Positions 32,613 through 40,880 of a DNA stretch of 64,000 bases are shown here, piece by piece (position 1 is the first letter of the stretch; every line of letters begins with the position of its first letter). Both the position numbers and the translations under genes were made by a program. The stretch is from an uncultured Lachnospiraceae bacterium (GTDB lineage: Bacteria; Bacillota; Clostridia; Lachnospirales; Lachnospiraceae): contig CATOPL010000002.1 in assembly GCA_951802115.1 (NCBI GenBank), forward strand, positions 248,001 to 312,000. The letters are read 5' to 3'. The notes under the pieces were generated by a model. It was not told the DNA's origin. It did no database searches and was given only the letters and a program-made list of their open reading frames with translations.

Positions 32613-32676
32613 ATGACAAATGTCATCTGAAAATGGTTACAATTTACAGGTGCCAGTCCAAAAGAAAACCTGTAAA
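32613..32676 (+). promoter_or_regulatory. Two inverted repeats upstream of the sugar importer
   Basis: ATGACAAATGTCAT (32613-32626; 6-base arms around AA) is followed by TTTACAGGT (32643-32651) / ACCTGTAAA (32668-32676), a perfect 9-base pair of arms. Both lie in the 130-base gap before the binding-protein gene and are candidate operators. A convincing -35/-10 pair was not found. Confidence 0.5.
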
Positions 32677-32719
32677 ATGAGACTTACAAACTACAAATCA
32701 TTCAAGGGAGGAATTGAAG

Positions 32720-33769
32720 ATGAAAAGAAAATTTGTAAGCGCACTGTTATGTACGGCTCTGGTAGCTGCAATGACAGCAGGCTGCGGCGGAAAATCTACA
32801 GAGACAGAGGCACCGGCAGCAGCTGATACAGAGGCGCCGGCGGAAGAAGAGGCAGAAACACCGGCAGCAGATGAAACAGGCGATGCAGAGACGGAAGCTC
32901 CGGCAGCGGCTGAAGGCGGAAGAGTGTTTGGATACACCTGTATGGATGGAACCAATCCGTTCTTCGTAACACTGGAAGCAGCTATCAGAGAAGTGGTAGA
33001 GGGTAACGGTGATACTCTGATCTCCATGGATCCGGGCAATGATTCCAACACCCAGATCGATCAGATCGAGGATATGATTTCCAGAGGCGTGGAGATCATG
33101 TTCGTGAATCCGGTAGACGCTGACGGTATTATCCCGGCGCTGGATATGCTGAAAGATGCAGAAGTTACCATGTTCGGTTTTGATACGCAGGTAGGCGATA
33201 TGAGTTATCTGACCTCTTACGCGGGCTCCGATAACTACAATGCCGGTTATGTATGCGGCGAAGATCTGGCGAAGAAAGTTCCGGAAGGCGGCGATATCCT
33301 CGTACTGGATTCCCCGACCATGCAATCCGTAACAGACAGAACCGACGGTTTCCTGAAAGGAATTGAGGATTCCGGCGTAACTTTCAATATTGTAGGACAG
33401 CAGGATGCACAGGGTAACCAGCAGGTAGCGAATGAAAAAGCAACAGACCTTCTGACCGCAAATCCGGATGTGGTTGCGATTTTCGGCGGCAACGACCCGA
33501 CCGCTCTTGGTGCATATGCAGCAGCTGATGCAGCAGGCGTATCCCCGCTGATCTACGGCGTGGACGGATCTCCGGACGTAAAAGCGCTTCTGAAAGATAC
33601 GATGCTTGAGGGTACCGGCGCTCAGTCTCCGATCACCATCGGCAAAACCATTGCAGAGACTGCTTATGCATGGCTGAACGGCGAGACGGTAGAAGAATTT
33701 ATTCCGATCGAGACCTTCCTTGTAACCGCTGACAACGTAGACGATTACGGCACAGACGGATGGCAGTAA
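32720..33769 (+). CDS. Ribose/galactose-type ABC sugar-binding lipoprotein (RbsB-like)
   Basis: The ATG at 32720 follows GGGAGGAATTGAAG. The 349-residue protein has a lipobox signal (MKRKFVSALLCTALVAAMTA then GC) and an unusually long Ala/Glu/Thr linker (about residues 25-68) tethering a type-I periplasmic-binding fold. NPFFVTLEAAIREVVEG, GVEIMFVNPVDADGI, FGGNDPTALG and IYGVDGSPDVK are typical of the RbsB/XylF group. It captures a sugar outside the cell for the ATPase and permease encoded downstream. A paralogue with the same C-terminal pattern is encoded at 36561-37505. A terminator hairpin follows the gene. Confidence 0.92.
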   Translation: MKRKFVSALLCTALVAAMTAGCGGKSTETEAPAAADTEAPAEEEAETPAADETGDAETEAPAAAEGGRVFGYTCMDGTNPFFVTLEAAIREVVEGNGDTLISMDPGNDSNTQIDQIEDMISRGVEIMFVNPVDADGIIPALDMLKDAEVTMFGFDTQVGDMSYLTSYAGSDNYNAGYVCGEDLAKKVPEGGDILVLDSPTMQSVTDRTDGFLKGIEDSGVTFNIVGQQDAQGNQQVANEKATDLLTANPDVVAIFGGNDPTALGAYAAADAAGVSPLIYGVDGSPDVKALLKDTMLEGTGAQSPITIGKTIAETAYAWLNGETVEEFIPIETFLVTADNVDDYGTDGWQ

Positions 33770-33809
33770 GCGATACGAAGAATCGTAACTGGTAAACAAG
33801 ACAGTGAGA

Positions 33810-33844
33810 GGGCTTTGCTCCTGTAAGCGGAGCGAAGCCCTTTT
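33810..33844 (+). terminator. Terminator after the sugar-binding protein gene
   Basis: A perfect 12-base stem GGGCTTTGCTCC (33810-33821) / GGAGCGAAGCCC (33829-33840) with loop TGTAAGC is followed by TTTT. Being inside the operon, it should reduce expression of the ATPase and permease relative to the binding protein. Confidence 0.8.
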
Positions 33845-33877
33845 CTGAATACATATAAGACAGGTGGTGGCGATTTC

Positions 33878-35362
33878 GTGAGTGAACAATATTTACTTGA
33901 GATGCGGGGCATCAGCAAATCTTTCCCGGGTGTAAAAGCCCTTCAGAACGTGGGGCTTCAGTTAAAAGCCGGGGAGGTGCATGCGCTTCTCGGAGAGAAC
34001 GGCGCCGGAAAGTCCACTTTGATCAAGGTCCTTGGCGGTATTTATCATGCTGAAGAGGGAGAGATCTATATCGAGGGGCAGAAGGTAAAGATTGATGGTG
34101 TTGTGGCAGCGCGGGAGGCGGGGATCTCCATCGTGCACCAGGAGCTGGTGCTGGTTCCGTATATGACGGTTGCCGAGAATATCTTTCTTGGAAGAGAACC
34201 GGGCAGTAAGCTGAACATTAACCGCAGACAGATGTCAAAGGATGCGCAGGAGCTCCTGGATGCTTATGAGATGCATATTGATGCGGATACGCTGGTGGAG
34301 CATCTGACTATCGCGCAGCAGCAGATGGTGGAGATCGTAAAGGCGATTTCCTTTAATTCCAAAATTCTTGTTATGGACGAGCCGACTTCTTCCATATCGG
34401 ACAAAGAGGTTGGATTCCTTTTTGAGACCATGCGGGCTCTGACGAAAAAGGGCGTGGGGATTATCTATATCTCCCATAAGATGAGCGAGCTGGAAGAGAT
34501 CTGTGACCGTGTGACAGTCATGCGTGACGGACAGACCGTCGGCACAAAGGTGGTAAAAGAGACGACCAAAGACGATCTGATTGCCTTGATGGTCGGCCGG
34601 GAACTGACGAATTATTATACGAGGGATTATCTGACGCCGGGAGATGTGATCTTGAAGTGCGAGCATATTTCCGATGGAAAGATGGCGAAGGATGCAAGCT
34701 TTGAGCTTCGAAAAGGGGAAATTATCGGGTTTGCAGGTCTGGTGGGAGCCGGACGGAGCGAGACAATGAAAGCAATCTTCGGACTTGCGCCGCATATGAC
34801 GGGAGACGTCTATGTAGATGGTCAGAAGGTGCAGATTAAGTCTCCGGTGGATGCGTTAAAATATGGGATTGCGCTTGTTCCGGAGAGCCGCAAAGAAGAG
34901 GGGCTCTACAAAGTACAGAGCGTCCGTTTTAATTCCACGATTGAAGTGCTTTCGCAGTTTATTAAAAGCCTTCGCGTGAATACAAAAAAAGAAGAAGAGA
35001 TTACACAGAAATATATTGACATGATGGCAACAAAGACACCCAGTCAGGAGCAGGTGATCGGCAATCTGTCCGGCGGAAATCAGCAGAAGGTGATGATCGG
35101 CCGCTGGCTGGCCACGGACCCGAAGATCCTGATCCTGGATGAACCGACCCGCGGCGTGGATGTGGGAGCGAAAGCCGAGATCTATACGATTATGAATGAT
35201 CTGGTGAAGCAGGGAATGTCCATCATCATGATTTCCTCGGAGCTTCCGGAGATTATCAACATGAGCGACCGGGTCTATGTGATGAACGACGGCCGCGTGA
35301 CCGGATGTCTGGATCACGAGAGCGTCACCCAGGAATCCATCATGCAGCTTGCAGCAAAATAA
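33878..35362 (+). CDS. Sugar ABC transporter ATPase with two nucleotide-binding domains (RbsA/MglA-like)
   Basis: A GTG start at 33878 behind CAGGTGGTGG gives 494 residues. The first ATPase domain has Walker A GENGAGKST, TIAQQQMVEIVKAI as signature region and Walker B ILVMDEPTSS. The second half has the divergent A site GLVGAGRSE, the full signature LSGGNQQKVMIGRWL and LILDEPTRGVDVG. This arrangement is standard for carbohydrate uptake transporter-2 ATPases. It powers the permease encoded at 35519. An unusual repeat-rich spacer of 156 bases separates the two genes. Confidence 0.95.
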   Translation: MSEQYLLEMRGISKSFPGVKALQNVGLQLKAGEVHALLGENGAGKSTLIKVLGGIYHAEEGEIYIEGQKVKIDGVVAAREAGISIVHQELVLVPYMTVAENIFLGREPGSKLNINRRQMSKDAQELLDAYEMHIDADTLVEHLTIAQQQMVEIVKAISFNSKILVMDEPTSSISDKEVGFLFETMRALTKKGVGIIYISHKMSELEEICDRVTVMRDGQTVGTKVVKETTKDDLIALMVGRELTNYYTRDYLTPGDVILKCEHISDGKMAKDASFELRKGEIIGFAGLVGAGRSETMKAIFGLAPHMTGDVYVDGQKVQIKSPVDALKYGIALVPESRKEEGLYKVQSVRFNSTIEVLSQFIKSLRVNTKKEEEITQKYIDMMATKTPSQEQVIGNLSGGNQQKVMIGRWLATDPKILILDEPTRGVDVGAKAEIYTIMNDLVKQGMSIIMISSELPEIINMSDRVYVMNDGRVTGCLDHESVTQESIMQLAAK

Positions 35363-35365
35363 AAA

Positions 35366-35504
35366 ACAGCATCTTATGAGATGCGGAACTTAAAATAAAA
35401 CAGCATCGGACCGGACAGTGCGGGGAAGTGTTTTCGGATGCGGAGCGAAGCCGAAAAAGCTTCCAGAGGAAGAAGGCACTGTGAGGGAAGATGCGGAACT
35501 TAAA
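35366..35504 (+). repeat. Short/long direct repeat with nested hairpin between ATPase and permease genes
   Basis: Two units share both ends: ACAGCATC at 35366-35373 and 35400-35407, and GATGCGGAACTTAAA at 35380-35394 and 35490-35504. The second unit carries an extra 76 bases that fold on themselves: ACAGTGC (35415-35421)/GCACTGT (35476-35482), GGAAG/CTTCC, TTTTCGG (35431-35437)/CCGAAAA (35451-35457). The last copy runs into the permease ribosome site. Confidence 0.7.
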
Positions 35505-35518
35505 TAGGAGGTGTCAAT

Positions 35519-36490
35519 ATGACAGCCAGAATGAAAAACGGAGTTGTCAAATATTTTAAAGACAATATCGGCATTATCATCGCACTGCTGGCGATGTGTA
35601 TCTTTTTGGTGATCTTTCCGACCACCAGGACGACTTTTTTAACCCCGAAAAATGTATTTAATATTTTAAGGCAGAATGCGTCGAATCTGTTCCTTGCAAC
35701 GGGTATGACGATGGTCATCATCCTGGGCGGCATCGAGCTCTCGGTTGGTTCAGTGATCGCGTTGTCCGGCGTTGTGGCGGCCGGATGCGTGGTGAACTTT
35801 GGTCTTCCGGAAATTGTAGGTTTCCTGGCAGCCATCGGCGTGGGCGCGCTGGTCGGTATGTTCAACGGCTTTGTGATCTGCAAGACGGATATTCCGCCCT
35901 TTATCGTGACACTGGCGTCCATGAACATTACGAAGGGTATTGCCCTGGTGCTGACAGGAGGTTCTCCGATCCGCTGTATGACGGATACTTTTAAGTTCCC
36001 GGGGGCAGGCTATGTAGGTCCCTTCCCGACGCCGGTTATTCTGATGATTATTGTGTTTGCCATCGCGGTACTGATGGTTAACCGGACTCAGCTTGGCCGA
36101 CATATCTATGCGGTGGGCGGCAATGCCCAGGCGGCAAAGTTTTCCGGTATCAATGTGCAGAGAGTAAAATTTATCGTCTACACCTACACAGGAATCATGT
36201 CCGGTATCGCGGGCGTGGTGGTGGCGTCCCGTCTGTATTCCGGGCAGCCCACAGCCGGCGACGGCGCAGAGATGGATGCGATCGCAGCTGTTGTTGTCGG
36301 CGGTACTTCCATGAGCGGAGGTTCCGGACGGCTGGGTGGCACTTTAATTGGCGTTCTGATCATCGGCGTTCTCAACAACGGTCTGAACCTCATGGGTGTG
36401 GATTCCAACTGGCAGTATATCGTAAAAGGTTTCGTCATTCTGCTGGCTGTCTATGTAGACTTCATCCGCAATAAGAAAGCGGGAAGATAA
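35519..36490 (+). CDS. Sugar ABC transporter permease (RbsC/MglC-like)
   Basis: The start at 35519 follows TAGGAGGTGTCAAT and gives 323 residues with eight to ten membrane helices. Family landmarks are GMTMVIILGGIELSVGSV, GFVICKTDIPPFIVTLASM, the ATPase-contact loop GRHIYAVGGNAQAAKFSGI and GGTSMSGGSGRLGGTLIG. It forms the homodimeric channel for the sugar importer with the upstream ATPase. A terminator follows before the second binding-protein gene, separating the transport genes from the sensing genes. Confidence 0.95.
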   Translation: MTARMKNGVVKYFKDNIGIIIALLAMCIFLVIFPTTRTTFLTPKNVFNILRQNASNLFLATGMTMVIILGGIELSVGSVIALSGVVAAGCVVNFGLPEIVGFLAAIGVGALVGMFNGFVICKTDIPPFIVTLASMNITKGIALVLTGGSPIRCMTDTFKFPGAGYVGPFPTPVILMIIVFAIAVLMVNRTQLGRHIYAVGGNAQAAKFSGINVQRVKFIVYTYTGIMSGIAGVVVASRLYSGQPTAGDGAEMDAIAAVVVGGTSMSGGSGRLGGTLIGVLIIGVLNNGLNLMGVDSNWQYIVKGFVILLAVYVDFIRNKKAGR

Positions 36491-36510
36491 AAAGGTATTG
36501 ATATGCAGAA

Positions 36511-36544
36511 AAAGTCTCCGGGGTCGTAAGGCCCGGGGGACTTT
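36511..36544 (+). terminator. Terminator after the permease gene
   Basis: AAAGTCTCCGGG (36511-36522) pairs, with one bulge, with CCCGGGGGACTTT (36532-36544), loop about GTCGTAAGG, and the 3' arm ends in TTTT. It separates importer and sensor genes but allows read-through. Confidence 0.65.
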
Positions 36545-36560
36545 TGCGCAGGAGGAAAAG

Positions 36561-37505
36561 ATGAAAAAGTATTGGCTGATTCTGGTACTTCTGTTTTTGT
36601 CGGGAGCCGTTGCAGGATGCAGGGGGGCGCAGACAGAGGGGAGTGAACATCCGCCGCGGCTGTTCGGAGCTACCTACATGACGAGAAATAATCCTTATTT
36701 TGATGTGCTCCATGAAGCTCTGGAGGAGGTGGTGGAAGGAAACGGAGATATCCTTATTTCCAGGGATCCCTGTCAGGACCAGGAAAAGCAGAATGCACAG
36801 ATTATGGAAATGATCGAAGAAGGGATTGAAGTGCTGTTTTTGAATCCGGTGGACTGGGAAAAGGTCAGACCGGCTCTTGAAGCCTGCCGTGAGGCCGGAG
36901 TGGTAGTAATCAATGTTGATACAGTAGTGAAAGATACCGAGTATGTGGTTTCTATTGTCGAAACTGACAATTATCTGGCGGGCGTTCTCTGTGCGCAGGA
37001 GATGATGAAACAGGTGGAAAGTGCCAGGATTGTGATCATCGGTAATCCGATTCAGACATCCATTGAGAACCGGGTACAGGGTTTTCTTGATACGATTGAA
37101 GGAAATGATAATTATCAGGTGGTATATACAGGAGTTGGAGCCGGAGAATTTGAAGTGTCTGCTGATGTGGTAGCTGATTTTCTCAAGGAAAATGTGGAGT
37201 TTAATGTAGTGCTCGGAGGTAATGATCCGACTGCGCTTGGTGTACTGGCGGCGCTGCAGCAGTATCGGAGAGATGAAGGCGTATTGATTTACGGGATTGA
37301 CGGTTCTCCGGATTTTAAAGGAATGCTGGAGCTGGGATATGTATCCGGAACCAGCGCCCAGAGCCCGAAAACTATTGGAGAAGTGGCTGCAGAGACTGCC
37401 TATGATTATCTGAGCGGGAAAGAAATAGAGACTTATATCAGCATTGAGCCATACATGATCACCAGAGATAATCTGGATGATTATGAGGTAGACAGCTGGC
37501 AGTAA
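36561..37505 (+). CDS. Second RbsB-like sugar-binding lipoprotein, possible sensor for the adjacent kinase
   Basis: The ATG at 36561 follows AGGAGGAAAAG. The 314-residue protein has a lipobox signal (MKKYWLILVLLFLSG then AVAGC) and no long linker. It shares with the 32720 protein the segments LNPVD, GGNDPTALG, YGIDGSPDFK and a WQ C-terminus, so the two are paralogues. It is placed directly before a histidine kinase (14-base gap) and after the transport genes' terminator. It may therefore present the ligand to the kinase's extracellular domain instead of to the importer. That role is inferred from context. Confidence 0.82.
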   Translation: MKKYWLILVLLFLSGAVAGCRGAQTEGSEHPPRLFGATYMTRNNPYFDVLHEALEEVVEGNGDILISRDPCQDQEKQNAQIMEMIEEGIEVLFLNPVDWEKVRPALEACREAGVVVINVDTVVKDTEYVVSIVETDNYLAGVLCAQEMMKQVESARIVIIGNPIQTSIENRVQGFLDTIEGNDNYQVVYTGVGAGEFEVSADVVADFLKENVEFNVVLGGNDPTALGVLAALQQYRRDEGVLIYGIDGSPDFKGMLELGYVSGTSAQSPKTIGEVAAETAYDYLSGKEIETYISIEPYMITRDNLDDYEVDSWQ

Positions 37506-37519
37506 GGCAGAGGTGGTAT

Positions 37520-38830
37520 ATGAATGACAGAAATGACCGGTATATCGTATTGTTTCAGGGTGCAATGCTGATTCTGAATTTTGCAGCTGTGACGATGATC
37601 TGTATCTTTATTTATATTACAACCAGGAGCATTCTTGCCAGGTATGATGCCAGAGTATTTCTGGACGGTGTGGCGACGATCCCGGCGAATCCCGGCAATA
37701 ATCTGAAAATATGCCTGTTTCTCATGGGGATTCTGGTGCTGACTTTTCTGCTCCGGCAGTTTATGAAGGAGCTGCAGAACCGCTGGATCGTGGTGACGCT
37801 GATCCTGGACATGGCGGTATGTGCAGGGGTGATTTTTCAGCTGGATTTCAATTACAACGGACTGCTTTTGTTGGTGTTTGCCAATGTGATTGCCTTTGTA
37901 AAGGACGGGAAACTGAAGCTGTTCTTCGTGGCACTGGCGATCGGCGGGTATCTGGTGGCAGACTATGAACTTTTGTCCATCTATATGCCCTTATATAATA
38001 TTGATGATTACATCCGGTATTACAGCTCTAACACTCAGCAGTATTTGTTCAGCGTCTACAACGTCATGATCTCTTTGAACATCATTCTTTTTATCGTCTA
38101 CTGCGTCTATGTGATCAACGCCCAGAGGGGTACCATTGAAGAAGTAAATCAGCTGTATCATGAGCTGCAGACGGCCAATGAGCAGCTGAAAGAGTACGCA
38201 GATATGAGTGAGCGCATGGCCCGGACCAGAGAGCGAAACCGGCTGGCAAGAGAGATTCACGATACGCTGGGGCATACGCTGACGGGAATTGCGACAGGAC
38301 TGGACGCCTGTCTGGCTTTGACTGAGATCTCGCCGGAACAGACGAAAAAGCAGCTTCTGCTTTTGTCCAAGGTAAGCCGGGAGGGGATCAATGACATCCG
38401 GCGTTCCGTCAACGAACTGCGCCCCGACGCTCTGGAACGTCTGAGTCTGGAGGTGGCCATTCGCAAGATGGTAACGGATATGAGCGACGTGTCGGATGTA
38501 CAGATTTATTTTGAAACCGATGAAAAGCACTTGAAATTTGATGAGGATGAGGAAAATGCCATCTACCGGGTCATTCAGGAAGGGATCACCAATGCGGTCC
38601 GGCACGGGAGAGCCCGTTCTGTCTGGATCACCCTGAAGAGAATTGACGGAGAGATCCTTTTGACCATCCGGGACGACGGCGTCGGGTGCAAAGAGATGAA
38701 GCATGGATTTGGAACCAAACACATGAAAGAAAGGATCGAGATGCTGCGCGGGACTGTTACCTTTGACGGACAGCACGGCTTTACTGTGACCGCCCGCATA
38801 CCGATTCGATGGGGAGAGACCTATGATTAA
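37520..38830 (+). CDS. Sensor histidine kinase, NarX/DesK (HisKA_3) type
   Basis: The 436-residue protein has an N-terminal helix, then a region between membrane segments (about residues 40-65) and a cluster of hydrophobic helices up to about residue 205. A coiled segment (YHELQTANEQLKEYADM) leads to the HisKA_3 dimerisation box RNRLAREIHDTLGHTLTG with phospho-acceptor H247. The ATPase domain has VIQEGITNAVRHGRA and IRDDGVGC. It should phosphorylate the LuxR-type regulator encoded with an 8-base overlap. The flanking binding-protein genes imply that it senses a sugar or its binding protein. Confidence 0.92.
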   Translation: MNDRNDRYIVLFQGAMLILNFAAVTMICIFIYITTRSILARYDARVFLDGVATIPANPGNNLKICLFLMGILVLTFLLRQFMKELQNRWIVVTLILDMAVCAGVIFQLDFNYNGLLLLVFANVIAFVKDGKLKLFFVALAIGGYLVADYELLSIYMPLYNIDDYIRYYSSNTQQYLFSVYNVMISLNIILFIVYCVYVINAQRGTIEEVNQLYHELQTANEQLKEYADMSERMARTRERNRLAREIHDTLGHTLTGIATGLDACLALTEISPEQTKKQLLLLSKVSREGINDIRRSVNELRPDALERLSLEVAIRKMVTDMSDVSDVQIYFETDEKHLKFDEDEENAIYRVIQEGITNAVRHGRARSVWITLKRIDGEILLTIRDDGVGCKEMKHGFGTKHMKERIEMLRGTVTFDGQHGFTVTARIPIRWGETYD

Positions 38831-39500
38831 AGTATTGATTGCAGATGATCAGGAACTGATTCGCCAGAGTCTTCAGATCGTACTGAACAGCAAAGAGGGC
38901 ATTGAGGTATCCGATGTGGCGTCTGACGGGCAGGAAGTGATTCAGTGTATTCGCCGGCAGAGACCGGACGTGGTCCTGATGGATATTCGGATGCCCAAGA
39001 TGGACGGCGTGCAGTGCACCCAGATCATCAAAGAGAATTATCCGGAGGTCAAGATCATCATCCTGACCACCTTTGATGATGATGAATATGTGTACAATGC
39101 CCTGAAGTTCGGAGCCAGCGGCTATCTGCTGAAAGGAGTGTCCATGGAGGAGCTGGAAAATGCTATCCGCACGGTCTACAGCGGGCGGGCCATGATCAAT
39201 CCGGATATTGCCACAAAGGTGCTGAGGCTCTTTTCCCAGATGGCTCAGGCGGATTATACGATCCAGGTGGGCAACAAAGGCATCGAGGAGTTGACCAGGA
39301 CCGAGTGGAAGATCATTGCCCAGGTGGAAACCGGCGCCGCCAACAAGGAGATCGCTGAAGCACTGAAACTTTCGGACGGAACGGTGAGAAATTATCTGAG
39401 TACGATCCTGAATAAGCTGGATCTCAGAGACCGGACCCAGCTTGCGATCTGGGCGGTGCAGACCAATGCAGCCAAGCACGTAAGAGACGAAGAATCATGA
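38823..39500 (+). CDS. LuxR/NarL-type response regulator
   Basis: The 225-residue protein has a receiver domain (IADDQELIRQS; phospho-acceptor D54 in VVLMDIRMPKMDG; lysine in YLLKG) and a C-terminal LuxR helix-turn-helix (LTRTEWKIIAQVETG, KEIAEALKLSDGTVRNYLS). It is the cognate partner of the kinase upstream and overlaps the next gene by 4 bases. The inverted repeats at 32613-32676 before the importer are candidate binding sites, but this is untested. Confidence 0.94.
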   Translation: MIKVLIADDQELIRQSLQIVLNSKEGIEVSDVASDGQEVIQCIRRQRPDVVLMDIRMPKMDGVQCTQIIKENYPEVKIIILTTFDDDEYVYNALKFGASGYLLKGVSMEELENAIRTVYSGRAMINPDIATKVLRLFSQMAQADYTIQVGNKGIEELTRTEWKIIAQVETGAANKEIAEALKLSDGTVRNYLSTILNKLDLRDRTQLAIWAVQTNAAKHVRDEES

Positions 39501-40840
39501 GCAGGTGGTATAGGCGATTCCGGTTCGAATCCGTGCCGCGGGTTTTCTGGGCGGCTCTGACAATGTTTTTTTTTCTTGTATTGACAGTTGTTTTTGTTGG
39601 ATATAAAAATAATCAGGAGATTGTGCTGGAGTTCGGAATGTTTGCCGGGAGCAACTGGGACGTGGCCAATGCCAACAGCTTTGTCATTATCGATCAGGCC
39701 ATCGACCGATTTGAACAGGAACATCCGGGCGTGCGGATACACTATTACAGCGGTGTGCTCAAAGATGACTATTCCGAATGGCTTTCCAGAAAGATGCTGG
39801 CTGGGGAGGAGCCGGATGTCTTCATGGTGCTGAGTAATGATTTCAATCAGTTTTCCTCCCTGGGCGTGATGAAGAATCTGGACGACCTGATCCGGAAAGA
39901 TCCGGATTTTGACCAGGAGCAGTATTTTTCCAGTGCTTTTCGGACGGGCCAGTACGGAGGGACTCAGTATGCTCTGCCCTACGAGGTGATGCCCACGTTG
40001 ATGTTCGTCAACAAAACCCTTCTGACCAAGGAAGGGATCGAGATGCCGGATCAGGACTGGACCTGGGAGGATCTTTACGAGATCTGCCGGAAGGTGACTA
40101 AAGATACTGACAGAGACGGGACCCTGGATTATTTTGGAATCTACAATTTTGACTGGATGGATGCCGTTTGCTCTAATGGCGGGGAGATTTTCAAGTCCGA
40201 CGGTTCCGCCTGCTATTTTACCGATGACCGGATCGCCGAATCGGTCAAGTACATCCGGCAGCTGAATGAGCTGAACCAGGGACAAAAAGTGGTACAGGAG
40301 GATTTTAACGGGGGACGGGTGGCATTTATGCCTCTGACCTTTGCGGAATACCGGACTTACAAGACTTATCCGTACAAGATTCGGCGGTATGCGAATTTTC
40401 AGTGGGACTGCATCACCATGCCGGCGGGAAAGCAGGGAGAGAATCTCTCCCAGGTGGATACGCTTCTGATGGGGATCAGCGCCAACACCAGGAAAGAAAA
40501 GCTGGCCTGGGAATTTTTAAAACTGCTTACCTATGATGAAAAATTTCAGACCGATATCTTCCGGTATTCCCAGGGTGCTTCCGTGCTGAAAGCGGTGACC
40601 CAGTCCCGGGAGATGGAGAATATCCTTCAGGAAGATATGGAAAAAGGAGATACGGTCATCAGCGGCAATCTGCTGGGACGGGTGATTGAAGAGGGACACA
40701 TCGAACCGCAGTTTAAAAGATATGAGCAGGCGCTTTCCCTTGCGGACAGTGAGATCAACAACATTCTGGAAAATGAGAAATCCATTGACAGCAGCTTGAA
40801 AATCCTGCAGAGGACCGTCAACAGTTATCTGCAGCAGTGA
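39497..40840 (+). CDS. Membrane-anchored family-1 extracellular solute-binding protein
   Basis: The 447-residue protein has an uncleaved-looking N-terminal helix (VFWAALTMFFFLVLTVVFVG, no lipobox cysteine) and then a family-1 sugar-binding domain. It shows EFGMFAGSNWD, IDRFEQEHPGVRI, LPYEVMPTLMFVNKTLL and WTWEDLYEICRKVT. It overlaps the response regulator by 4 bases. No family-1 permeases are nearby, so it is more likely an accessory sensor or receptor of the two-component system than an importer subunit. That interpretation is inferred. Confidence 0.85.
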   Translation: MSRWYRRFRFESVPRVFWAALTMFFFLVLTVVFVGYKNNQEIVLEFGMFAGSNWDVANANSFVIIDQAIDRFEQEHPGVRIHYYSGVLKDDYSEWLSRKMLAGEEPDVFMVLSNDFNQFSSLGVMKNLDDLIRKDPDFDQEQYFSSAFRTGQYGGTQYALPYEVMPTLMFVNKTLLTKEGIEMPDQDWTWEDLYEICRKVTKDTDRDGTLDYFGIYNFDWMDAVCSNGGEIFKSDGSACYFTDDRIAESVKYIRQLNELNQGQKVVQEDFNGGRVAFMPLTFAEYRTYKTYPYKIRRYANFQWDCITMPAGKQGENLSQVDTLLMGISANTRKEKLAWEFLKLLTYDEKFQTDIFRYSQGASVLKAVTQSREMENILQEDMEKGDTVISGNLLGRVIEEGHIEPQFKRYEQALSLADSEINNILENEKSIDSSLKILQRTVNSYLQQ

Positions 40841-40880
40841 TTCGGTGCAGCCTATGGCAAAGACTTATAGAGGAGGTATT

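Noticed and set aside
32747-33889. 380-residue antisense frame over the sugar-binding protein gene
   Set aside because: It is a shadow of a GC-skewed coding region, with no ribosome site and cysteine/arginine-rich nonsense composition.
36462-37565. 367-residue antisense frame over the second binding-protein gene
   Set aside because: It is a shadow frame opposite a gene with a clear lipobox and family motifs.
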